Of a stretch of 64,000 bases of DNA, positions 8,647 to 18,100 are shown in pieces. The stretch lies in assembly GCF_030269445.1 (NCBI RefSeq), contig NZ_BSTJ01000003.1:434001-498000 (forward strand). Reading direction: 5' to 3'. This DNA comes from Actinoallomurus iriomotensis. GTDB taxonomy: Bacteria; Actinomycetota; Actinomycetes; Streptosporangiales; Streptosporangiaceae. A program made the position numbers and the translations under genes. The notes under the pieces are model-generated. The model did not search any database, was not told the DNA's origin, and saw only the letters and a program-made list of their open reading frames with translations. The stretch's first letter is position 1, and every line of letters starts with the position of its first letter.

Positions 8647-9423
8647 ATGGCCAAGCGGATCGAGATCTCCGGGCTGAACGCCTACTACGGCAAGACCCGG
8701 GCCATCGAGGACATCTCGATGACGATCGAACCCCGCTCCGTGACCGCGTTCATCGGCCCCTCCGGGTGCGGCAAGTCGACACTGCTGCGCACGCTGAACC
8801 GCATGCACGAGGTGATCCCCGGGGCGCGGGTCGAGGGCAAGGTGATGCTCGACGACCTCAACCTGTACGGCTCGGACGTGGACCCGGTCGCGGTCCGGCG
8901 CGCGGTCGGCATGGTCTTCCAGCGGCCGAACCCGTTCCCCACGATGTCGATCTTCGACAACGTCGCGGCCGGCCTGAAGCTGAACGGCGTCCGCGGCCGC
9001 AACCGGCTCGGCGAGATCGTGGAGAAGTCGCTGCGCGGCGCGAACCTGTGGAACGAGGTCAAGGACCGCCTGAACCGGCCCGGCGCGGGCCTGTCCGGCG
9101 GTCAGCAGCAGCGGCTCTGCATCGCACGGGCGATCGCGGTCGAGCCGCAGGTGCTGCTCATGGACGAGCCCTGCTCGGCGCTCGACCCGATCTCCACCCT
9201 CGCCGTCGAGGACCTGATCGCGTCGCTCAAGGACCAGTACACGATCGTCATCGTCACGCACAACATGCAGCAGGCCGCGCGGGTGAGCGACCGGACCGGG
9301 TTCTTCAACCTGGCCGGCCAGGGTCAGCCGGGCCGCCTGGTCGAGATCGACGACACGAACAAGATCTTCACGAACCCGGGCGAGAAGGCCACGGAGGACT
9401 ACATCACCGGCCGCTTCGGGTGA
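8647..9423 (+). CDS. pstB: Phosphate ABC transporter ATP-binding protein PstB
   Basis: The 258-residue ATPase has Walker [10 protein letters not shown] (38-46), the Q-loop in [13 protein letters not shown] (the PstB-type sequence), signature LSGGQQQR (149-156) and Walker B VLLMDEP (169-175). The switch His lies in VTHNMQQA. It powers phosphate import through PstCA. It is the last gene of the operon. No phoU follows it, and a hairpin ends the unit. Confidence 0.97.
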   Translation: MAKRIEISGLNAYYGKTRAIEDISMTIEPRSVTAFIGPSGCGKSTLLRTLNRMHEVIPGARVEGKVMLDDLNLYGSDVDPVAVRRAVGMVFQRPNPFPTMSIFDNVAAGLKLNGVRGRNRLGEIVEKSLRGANLWNEVKDRLNRPGAGLSGGQQQRLCIARAIAVEPQVLLMDEPCSALDPISTLAVEDLIASLKDQYTIVIVTHNMQQAARVSDRTGFFNLAGQGQPGRLVEIDDTNKIFTNPGEKATEDYITGRFG

Positions 9424-9440
9424 CGTTCGCGGGGACAGGA

Positions 9441-9474
9441 GTGTCCGGACGGAGCGGGGGCACCGTCCGGACAC
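9441..9474. terminator. Bidirectional terminator between pstB and pit
   Basis: A perfect 12-bp stem (GTGTCCGGACGG / CCGTCCGGACAC) with a 10-nt loop sits in the 62-bp gap between two convergent genes. It can end both transcripts. Confidence 0.8.
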
Positions 9475-9485
9475 CGGCGTACGCG

Positions 9486-10484
9486 TCAGTGGAAGAGGCT
9501 GATGATCCCGTACGCGGCGGCCGCGACGATGCCGGCCGCCGGAATGGTCAGGACCCAGGCCACCACGATGTTGCCGGCGACGCCCCAGCGCACCGCCGAG
9601 AGCCGCTTCGTGGAGCCGACGCCCATGATGGCCGCGGTGATCGTGTGGGTCGTGGAGACCGGCGCCTGCCAGATGAACGCCGTGGCGTACAGGACGCTCG
9701 CCGCGGTGGCCTCGGCCGCGAACCCCTTCGGGGGATCGAGCTCGATGACCCGCCGGCCGAGCGTCCGCATGATCCGCCAGCCGCCGGCGTACGTGCCGAG
9801 GGACAGCACCGCCGCGCAGACCAGGATTACCCAGACCGGCACGTGGGAGTCGGCGGCGTCCTGGTAACCCGTGGTGACCATGGCGAGGACGATGATGCCC
9901 ATGGTCTTCTGCGCGTCCTGGAGGCCGTGCCCGAGCGCCATCGCCGCCGCGCTCAGCGACTGGGCGATGCGGAAACGGCGGCCGACCCGGCCCGGGTAGG
10001 AGTTACGGAAGATCCACAGGAAGCCGGTCATCACCAGGTAGCCGAGGATCAGGCCGATCACCGGCGACAGGACCATCCACAGGACGACCTTCTTCAGCAC
10101 GTCCATCCACAGGACGCTGCCGTGCGCCGCGAGCGCGGCGCCGATCAGCCCGCCGACCAGCCCGTGGGTGGACGAGGACGGCAGGCCGAAGTACCAGGTG
10201 ATGAGGTTCCACACGATCGCGCCGATCAGCGCCGCGGCGACGATCGTGAGGCCGTGCAGGTCCTTCGGCGGATCGATGATGCCGCTGCCGACGGTCTTGG
10301 CCACGCCCGTGCCCAGGAACGCGCCGACGAGGTTCATCACGGCGGCCATCGCCAGCGCCGCGCGCGGGGTCAGCGCGCGGGTGGAGACCGAGGTGGCGAT
10401 GGCGTTCGCCGCGTCGTGGAAGCCGTTGGTGTAGTTGAAGAACAACGCGATGGCGACCACGACGATGAGGGCGGTCAACTCCAC
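9486..10484 (-). CDS. pit: Low-affinity inorganic phosphate transporter, PiT family
   Basis: The 332-residue membrane protein has the two inverted PiT signatures. The first, NYTNGFHDAANAIATSVSTRAL (residues about 17-38), lies near the N-terminus. The second, VSTTHTITAAIMGVG, lies near the C-terminus, with ALGHGLQDAQKTMGI between. It imports metal-phosphate complexes by proton or cation symport under phosphate-replete conditions. It is downstream of the DUF47 gene on the same strand (46-bp gap), the usual pairing. The adjacent convergent pst operon makes this a phosphate-uptake island. Confidence 0.93.
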   Translation of the reverse strand: MELTALIVVVAIALFFNYTNGFHDAANAIATSVSTRALTPRAALAMAAVMNLVGAFLGTGVAKTVGSGIIDPPKDLHGLTIVAAALIGAIVWNLITWYFGLPSSSTHGLVGGLIGAALAAHGSVLWMDVLKKVVLWMVLSPVIGLILGYLVMTGFLWIFRNSYPGRVGRRFRIAQSLSAAAMALGHGLQDAQKTMGIIVLAMVTTGYQDAADSHVPVWVILVCAAVLSLGTYAGGWRIMRTLGRRVIELDPPKGFAAEATAASVLYATAFIWQAPVSTTHTITAAIMGVGSTKRLSAVRWGVAGNIVVAWVLTIPAAGIVAAAAYGIISLFH

Positions 10485-10530
10485 TCTCGCGCGTCCTTCC
10501 CTGCGATGGCCGCGTCGGCCCGGCGCGCGG

Positions 10531-11148
10531 TCACGATTCCTTGACCGCGATGGACTCGACGGTGTTGGCCACCTTCTCGAATGCGTCGGCCGCCGCCTCG
10601 AGCTGGTCGACGACCTCCTTGAACTTCAGGACGGTCAGCGCGTCGTACTCGCCGCCGAACAGCTCGGCGAGAAGGCGGCGGTAGACCTGGTCGCCCTGGT
10701 TCTCGAGACGGTTGATCTCGATCCAGTACTCGCTGAGGTTCTTCATGCCGCGCAGGCGCGGCATCGCCTCGGCGGTGAGTTCGGCGGCGCGTTCGAGCAC
10801 CTCGACCTGGTCGACGACCTCGCCGGGCAGCTCATCGATCTTGTAGAGCACCACGAGGTCGGCCGCCGCCTCCATGAAGTCCATGACGTCGTCGAGCGAC
10901 GACGCGAGCCGGTAGATGTCCTCTCGGTCGAAGGGCGTGATGAAGCTCTCGTTGAGCCTGCGCATGATCGCGTGAGTGAATTCGTCGCCCGCGTGCTCGC
11001 AGGCGCGCATCTTCTCCGCGATCCCCTCACGGTTGCCGCCGTCGCTGATGAGCTCCACGAGCAACCTGGCGCCGGTGACCAGATTGTTCGCGGAGTCCGC
11101 GAACATGTCGTAGTAGCTGTCCTCACGCGGCGTGAGTCGGAATCGCAC
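10531..11148 (-). CDS. DUF47/PhoU-like protein partner of Pit
   Basis: The 205-residue all-helical protein is distantly PhoU-like, with EKMRACEHAGDEFTHAIMRRL, FDREDIYRLASSLDDVMDFMEAAAD and NQGDQVYRRLLAELF motifs. These are the DUF47 (former TIGR00153) signatures that include metal-binding Glu/Asp residues. Genes of this family sit next to pit and modulate its activity. It is first in a two-gene operon with pit. The 222-bp gap to csoR holds both promoters; I found no clear PHO box in it. Confidence 0.88.
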   Translation of the reverse strand: MRFRLTPREDSYYDMFADSANNLVTGARLLVELISDGGNREGIAEKMRACEHAGDEFTHAIMRRLNESFITPFDREDIYRLASSLDDVMDFMEAAADLVVLYKIDELPGEVVDQVEVLERAAELTAEAMPRLRGMKNLSEYWIEINRLENQGDQVYRRLLAELFGGEYDALTVLKFKEVVDQLEAAADAFEKVANTVESIAVKES

Positions 11149-11342
11149 GTCCTTCTCCTGAAGTGCGGGAACAGTCCGGAGAGGATGCTACGGCTAACCA
11201 GCGGGAAAGCGAACCTTCGCCCCCACGCTACCGAGCATCGGCCCCTCCGGACGGACACGTTCATCCTGGTCCGGGGTGATCACTGATCGTGCCCGCCCTG
11301 CTTTACCCGAAATAGTGTCGAATCAAACGGTCTGTTGCCAGT

Positions 11343-11357
11343 TACCCCATAGGGGTA
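11343..11357 (+). promoter_or_regulatory. csoR: CsoR-type operator upstream of csoR
   Basis: TACCCCATAGGGGTA is a perfect palindrome of two 6-bp arms around a 3-bp centre. G-tract/C-tract palindromes of this type are known CsoR operators. It ends 13 bp before the csoR start codon, so binding would block the promoter and give autorepression relieved by Cu(I). Confidence 0.8.
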
Positions 11358-11370
11358 TACCCTGCGCCTC

Positions 11371-11652
11371 ATGCACGGCTACGCGAAGGACAAGGACGCC
11401 TACCTCACCCGGCTACGGCGGATCGAGGGTCAGGTGCGTGGTCTACAGCGCATGGTCGCCGAGGATGAGTACTGCATCGACGTGCTGACGCAGGTTTCGG
11501 CGGTGACCCGCGCGCTCCAGTCGGTCGCGCTCGGACTGCTCGAGGACCACCTCGGTCACTGCGTGGCTCAGGCCATCGACGAGGGCGGCCCCGAGGCGGA
11601 CGCGAAGGTCAAAGAGGCCTCGGCCGCGATCGCCCGGCTCGTTCGTTCGTGA
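11371..11652 (+). CDS. csoR: Copper-sensing transcriptional repressor CsoR
   Basis: The 93-residue all-helical protein of the CsoR/RcnR/FrmR family carries the Cu(I) ligand triad Cys35, His60 and Cys64 (YCIDVL ... EDHLGHCV). This matches the C-H-C set of copper sensors rather than the formaldehyde or nickel versions. The signature LRRIEGQVRGLQRMV lies at 15-29. It has no neighbouring copper chaperone or P-type ATPase gene: downstream is a hairpin and an opposite-strand gene. It probably autoregulates through the palindrome at 11343 and acts on copper genes elsewhere. Confidence 0.93.
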   Translation: MHGYAKDKDAYLTRLRRIEGQVRGLQRMVAEDEYCIDVLTQVSAVTRALQSVALGLLEDHLGHCVAQAIDEGGPEADAKVKEASAAIARLVRS

Positions 11653-11679
11653 AAAACGTCACACTTCACACTGGTCGCC

Positions 11680-11717
11680 GTGGCCGCCTCCGCGCCCCCA
11701 CGGAGGCATCCGGCCAC
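11680..11717 (+). terminator. Terminator after csoR
   Basis: Nested perfect stems GTGGCCG...CGGCCAC and CCTCCG...CGGAGG form one hairpin with a small 4-nt asymmetry. It lies 27 bp after the csoR stop and close to the end of the convergent small gene, so it may serve both. Confidence 0.7.
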
Positions 11718-11725
11718 GGCGGATC

Positions 11726-11887
11726 TCACGACTGGGCTGTGTGACCGATCCCGAGCACCATGTCGATCTCGTCGACCGTCAGCGGCCGCTCGGCCGAAGC
11801 GACGGCACTGAGCATCTCGGAGTAGAGCTCGATCTCATCAAGCGCGACCCGGTCGTGGACGCGCAGATCCACATTTGCTTGACGCAC
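11726..11887 (-). CDS. Small conserved-type hypothetical protein (53 aa)
   Basis: The GTG start is chosen because GGAGG lies 8 bp upstream. The longer open frame to 12022 adds 45 residues of unlikely composition. The product VRQANVDLRVHDRVALDEIELYS... is mostly helical and acidic and has no Cys. Short proteins with an RVALDEIELYSE-like core and a PLTVDEIDMVLG end are familiar from actinomycete genomes, but I know no function for them. It is a lone minus-strand gene between the csoR terminator and the giant ATPase gene. Confidence 0.6.
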   Translation of the reverse strand: MRQANVDLRVHDRVALDEIELYSEMLSAVASAERPLTVDEIDMVLGIGHTAQS

Positions 11888-12106
11888 CGCGTCCACCTCC
11901 GCTCGTCCCCACCTGCCATCGAGGCTACGCGTCACCTGCGGATCGGGACATGACCCAAGAGGGCCATTCGGCGGCCATCTCCCGAGTGGTCCCCATGGTC
12001 TAGTCGCATGGTTCTCCTCCAAACCGGCCCCGGCGACCCGTACGGCGTGCTCCAGCCGCCCGTACCGACGATCTCGTGGACGGCCACGGTCAGAACACGC
12101 GGGACG

Positions 12107-15100
12107 TCAGACGCCTCCAGGAGGCCGCGGGTGAGGGGGCCGGCGCCGGTCGAGGTGCAACTCGTGCAGCAGCTGCCCGGCCTGCGCCTCCGGCAGGTCG
12201 CCCACGGTCAGCCGCGCCACCGCCGCCGGGTCGACCCGCGACCCCGCGAGCCGCGCCGCCTGACGGGCGACGATCTGGTCGAACAGGCGGCGCACGGTGT
12301 CGGCGAAGGCGAACTCCGGGTACCTCCGCATGCCCGCGAACCGGTCGATCAGCTCCACCCGCAGCTCTTCGTCGAGCATGTAGAGGTCGCGCTCGGCCAG
12401 CCGGGAGAACAGCTGTACGAGCTGCCGCTCGGTCGGCTCACCGAACTCCACGATCGCTCCGAACTCCGCCCGGAAACCGGGGTTGGCCCGCAGGAAGTCC
12501 TCCATCTCGCCCGGCGGGCTCGCGCAGATGACCATGAACCTGTCGCGCCGCTCCGCCATGAGACGCGACAGGTGCTCCACCGCGGCCGGCAGGTGGGCCA
12601 GCAGGTGGGCGTCCTCGATGAACAGCACGCCGCCCGTGGCCTGGTCCACCGACGCCACGACCTTGGCCGCCGTGTCGCCGCCGGCGAGGTCGCGCGCGCC
12701 GCGCACGACGAGCTGCCCGGTGTCCAGGAGGTTCAGCGCCGCGTAGATGCCTCCGATCAGCCCGGCGACGGTCGCCTTCCCGGTGCCCGGCCGGCCGAGG
12801 AAGACCAGATGACGGCCGGGGCCGCCGTGCCCGCGCACGCCCCGGCCGGCGGCCACGCGCGCCTCGGCGACCAGGCCGCCGACGGTCCGCTTGACCTCGT
12901 CCAGCCCGACCATCTCCTCCAGCCCGCGCAGGTAGCCGTCCACGTCGCGGGGCGGCCGGAGCGCCGGCTCGATCTCCTCCGCCACGCCGACGAAGTCGAC
13001 CGGCACGAGGACCATCCGGTCGCGCGGGGCGCCGGCCCGGTCGATGTGCCGGGCGACCGCCCGGTCGAGGTACGCCTCGACGAGCCGGGCGCCGACGAGG
13101 TCGCCATGGCCGGTGAGCCGCGTCAGGTCCCCCCGTACGACGTCCAGCCCGGCCGCGGTGATCGTCACCCGCCGCTCGTCGGCCAGAACGTGCAGCAGGG
13201 CCATCCGGGCCTGGATGTTCGTCAGGTCGGGCAGCCGGAAGACCTGGAAGACGCGGGTCAGCTCGGCGGGCAGCCGCGCGTACGAGGCGGGGTCACAGGT
13301 GGCGATGAGCGCCGCCTTGTTCTCCCGCGCGCCGGTGACCGCGGCCACGACCCTCGCGGGGTCGGCGGCGTCCAGGACGGCCCGGTCCAACCGCTCGAAC
13401 AGCAGCGGAGGCCCGGCCCCGCGCAGGATCGCGGTCACCGCCGTCACGTGGTCGCCCCGCAGCTCCGAGCCGTCGGCCGTACGGACCGAGCCGTCACCCA
13501 CCCCGGCGCCGGCGAGCGAACGGGCGACGAGCCGGGTCAGCCGCCGCTGCCCGGTGTGCGGCTCGCCGACGATGAGGAGCGCCAGGCGCTGTCCAGGCTG
13601 CTGTCCGGGCTGCTGTCCGCGGCGGTGCAGCCCGTCGAACAGCTCGGTCGCGTCGTCCGCCCCGCACAGGAACCGGATGCCGAACCGCTCGGCCACCTTC
13701 GGCATCGGTGCGGGAGGCGGCGGCGGGGCGATCTGCTCGACGGGACGCTCGGGCATCGGCGCGCTGCCGAACAGGTCGGCCTCGGACATGATGCGGGTCC
13801 CGGGCCGTTCGGGCGGCTGGGGGTCCTGCTGCTCGATCATGCGGGTACGCGGCGGCCCGGGAGGCACGGGCGTGGGCGGCAGGACGATGGGGATGGACCC
13901 GGCGTCGGCCCGGGTACCGGTGATCCAGTCGAGGTAGGTGGCGTTCTTGGCCTGCTCGAGCGCGTCCAGGCTGGTGGCGTGGTTCACGTGCTCTTCGAGC
14001 GAGTCCATCATCGTGACGCCGAGGGCCCGGTCGTCGACGGTGTCGTCCTCGCCTTCGGCGTCCACGACGGTGGCGTCGTCGCCCAGGTACTGAAAGGCGA
14101 TGGGATCCGCGATCGTCTGATTGTGGAACGCACCGCCCGCGAAGGGACCGGAACTCGCCGCGGGAGCGCCCTGGCCCCCACCGGCCTGAGCGGCGACGGC
14201 TCCGGGCTGCGCGGCAGCGGCGTCGGAGACGCCGGGCTGGGCGGCGGGGACGCTCGGCCGCGCGGCAGCGGCATCGGAGACCCCGGCCTGAGCGGCGGCG
14301 GCTCCCGCCTGCGCGGCACCGGAGACCTCAGCCTGGGCCTCAGGAACACCCGGCTGCACGGCAGCAGCGTCAGAGACGCCGGGCTGGACAGCAGGGACAC
14401 CTGCCTGCACGGCAGCGGCATCAGAGACACCCGCCTGAGCGGCGGGGACGCCCGCCTGCGCAGCAGCGGCATCGGAGACCCCGGCCTGAGCGGCGGCGGC
14501 TCCCGCCTGCGCGGCACCGGAGACCTCAGCCTGGGCCTCAGGAACACCCGGCTGCACGGCAGCGGCATCAGAGACGCCCGCCTGCGCAGCAGCGGCTTCG
14601 GAGACGCCGGGCTGGGCAACGGAGGCGTCGTCGGAGGCAGACGACGCGATACGGGCGCCAGAAGGGGCATCGGAGGCGTCTTCGGCGGTGTCGTCGCCGG
14701 GGTCGGAGTCGTCGCTCGCCCGGTCGACGCCAACGGCACCGGCGACAGGAGAGCCACTCTCGGTACGCACCTCTTCCGGCGCGACGGCCGAGTCATCGGA
14801 CGAGGGAGACCCGGTCTGCCCCGCTCGGTTTCCCGAGTCGGGGGCGGCGGTCGGCGAGTGGCCGCCGCCGATCCCCTCGGCGTGGGAAGACGTCCGGACC
14901 CTGGACGGCGAGCCCTCGTCTCCCCCACCGGCGCCTGCCTGCTCGGCGGCCACGGCCGAGCCACCGCCGGCGTCGGAATCCTCCACGCCGGCCTGGTTTC
15001 GCGGCGACTCCGCGGACACACCCTCGGCCATAGGCCGCCCGGCGATCGGCGCGCCAGGCCCCGTCGCACTTTCGCCCGTTCCGGCCTGTGCCGCAGGCGG

Positions 15101-18100
15101 TGTTCCGCCTACGCCGTCCTCTCCCGCCCCGGACTGTACGGCGGGCACCGACGTCCCGTCGGAACCACCGGCAGAAGCCCCGCCCTCGCCCGGGGACACG
15201 TCCGCCGCCGAAGGCGAGGTAAGGCCTCCCGAGTCCTCATCCCCTCCGACCGCCCCAGCCTGCGATCCCGAACCACCACTGTCGCCGCCCGACCACGCCA
15301 CGGCAGAAGACGACGAACCACCGCCCACACCGCCATCTGCCCCGGCCACACCGGCCTGCGCCCCAGAGCCATCACTGTCGCCGCCCTGCCACACCACCGC
15401 AGAAGACGACGAACCACCGCCCACACCGCCATCTTCCCCGGCCACACCGGCCTGCGACCCGGAACCGTCACCATCGCCGTCCGACCACGCTCGCGTGGCG
15501 GGCCGTCCCGATGCCTCAGCCTGGTGTTCACCCGTGTCCGGCCGCGCGGCGGACGAGGTCAGGCCGTTCGCGTCCCCTCCGCCGGAGGTCGCACCTCCCT
15601 GCGGTCCGGAGCCCTCACCGGCCGCGTTCGGCGCTCCGGCGAGTGGCTCCGACGCGCTTCCCTCATCCGCCTGCGTGGCGGACAGGGACGCCGGACCGCC
15701 GGCGCCCACGGCCTCCGACGCCGAACCGTCCACGCCCGCACCCGGCCCCGCCGGAGCCGAGGACAGACCCGACCCACCTACCGCAGCCCCACCCGCTCCG
15801 ACCTCCGAGGCGCGCGGGGACACCAGCGCACCGCCATCAGCACCCTCGATCTCCGCCCGCGAGCCACGCGGGGACCCCGAACCGTCCACGCCCACACCCG
15901 GCCCCGCCGAAGCCGAGGACACGCCCGACCCACCTACCGCAGCCCCACCCGTCCCCACCTCCGAAGCGGGCGGGGACACCGGCGCACCGCCATCGGCGCC
16001 TTCCAGCTCCGCCCGCGAGGCACTCGGGGACCCCGGACCGCCGGCACCCACGGCCTCCGACGCCGAACCGTCCACGCCCGCACCCGGCCCCGCCGGAGCC
16101 GAGGACACGCCCGACCCACCTACCGCAGCCCCACCCGTGCCCGCCTCCGACGCGGACGAAGAAGCAGACGCACCGCCGTCGGCGCCTTCCGCGTTCAGTT
16201 CGGACGTGGAGGTGGCCGTGTGCCCGCCGGGCTGTGCCTGGGGGGCAGGTGGTGGGCCTCCCGTCGCATCGTCGGTCGACGGCCGGGCCTGCGCCGCGTG
16301 GGGTGGAGTCAGGCCGCCCGCTGGTGGCGGCTCCTCGCTGGGCTCGGTCGATGAGGTGAGAGCGGCCGGATCAGGGGACTGGGCTTCCGTACCGGACGCA
16401 CCGGCGTGTTCATCGCCTGTTCCCGGCCATGCCTGAGTGGCGGGCGGCGGCGCGGGTGTGTCCGCGCCGGTTCCCGGGGCGGCCGCCGGACTCGAACCGG
16501 AATCATCCGAAACCGGCTCCACCAGCGTCGCCGGCGGGACCGTCCCGGCCTCTCTCGACTCCGAACCGGAGCCGGGCCCGACCTCCCCCGCCGGAGCCGT
16601 CTCTCCCCGACCGGCAGGACCGAGACCCACGCCCGAACCGGGATCGGTGCCCACGTCCGCCTGTGTCGTCGGAGGCGACCCCACACCGCCAAAACCCTGA
16701 CCTGCGCCCGAACCCGGGTCAGCGCCCGGCCACGCCTGGGTGGCCGGGGGCGAACCCGCCTTCCCCGCGCCGCCGGAACCCTGGCCCGAACCCGGATCCG
16801 TACCCGGCCATGCCTGCGTCGCCGGGGGCGAACCCACCTCACCCACGCCGCCGGGACGGCGATCCGAACCGGGGTCCGTACCCGGCCACGCCTGCGTCGC
16901 CGGGGGCGAACCCGCCTTCCCCGCGCCGCCAGAAGCCCCGCCCGAACCCGGATCCGCACCCGGCCACGCCTGCGTCGCCGGAGGCGAACCCACCTCACCC
17001 ACGCTGCCGGAACCCCCGCCCGAACCCGGATCCGTACCCGGCCACGCCTGCGTCGCCGGAGGTGGGGATGGTTTCCCGGCGGGATCCGTGCCCGGCCAGG
17101 CCTGCGTACGTGGAGGGAGCGGTTGGGCGCCGGGTCCGTACCGCTCATGTGCGGCCGGGTGCGGGTCCGCGCCTTCGGTGGCGGACCATGCCTCGGTCGG
17201 CGGGGGGCTGGACGGTGTCTCGCCGCCGGCCGTTCCCGGTGGTGACGCCGGTGCAGGATCCGTGCCCGGCCAGGCCTCGGTCCGGGGTGGTGTGTTCGCG
17301 GGGAGACCCGACGCTCCCTGCCACGCCTCGGTGGGCGGCGGGCCGGACTTCGGGGTCTCGCGGCCGGGGTCGGCGGGCCATGGCTGGGCGGCGTCCCATG
17401 CCTCCGTGGCCGGCGGCGCCCCCGCCGCGCCCCCGCCCGGCGCAGGGGGCGTCCAGGCCGGGGCCTGGCCCGGCGGGCCGGTCGGAGGCTGCTGGGCCAG
17501 GGGTACGCCCGGCGTCTGCGGTGACGCGCCCGGGTTCGAGGGGTACTGGTGGGCCAGCGGCGCGATGCCCGGCGTGTGGGAGACCGGCTCGGACGCGGTC
17601 GCCGACGTGGCGCGGCTCGGGCCGATGATCTCGGCCAGGATCGCCACCGAGGACGGGAAGCCGCGCGGTCGTGCCGGGATGCCTCCCCCGAGCCGGCACC
17701 ACGCGAGGTCCGCGGCGTACATGGTGGCGAGGAGCGCCCCGCGTACGGCCGGTTCGGCGGCCTCGATGCCGTCGCGCAGCGACCGGGGCAGCCGGTCGCC
17801 CTCGGGCCAGAACGGGCGGAGCGGATGGTCCCGCTGGATCAGCATCGCCCGCATCGCATCGCTGACCTGCGGGTCGAGCCAGCCGATCACCTGGCCGGAG
17901 ACGTCCTGACGCACGACCGCGAGGTCGGCGGCGAGCAGGGCGGCGGCGATCAGCCGGGGTTCGACGTAGCCGCGCGAGCCCGGGTCGCCGGCGATCGGGG
18001 TGACCGCGAGCGCGAGGTCGTAGTAGCTGTTGCGGAAGTGTTCGCCGGTCGACGCCTCGACGCGCAGGGCGGGGGCCAGGGCCGGCGGGCAGCGGGTGAG

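Noticed and set aside
11255-11285. GTTCATCCTGG upstream of DUF47/pit as PHO box
   Set aside because: Only one unit is present, it lies on the opposite strand, and no second 11-bp repeat follows.
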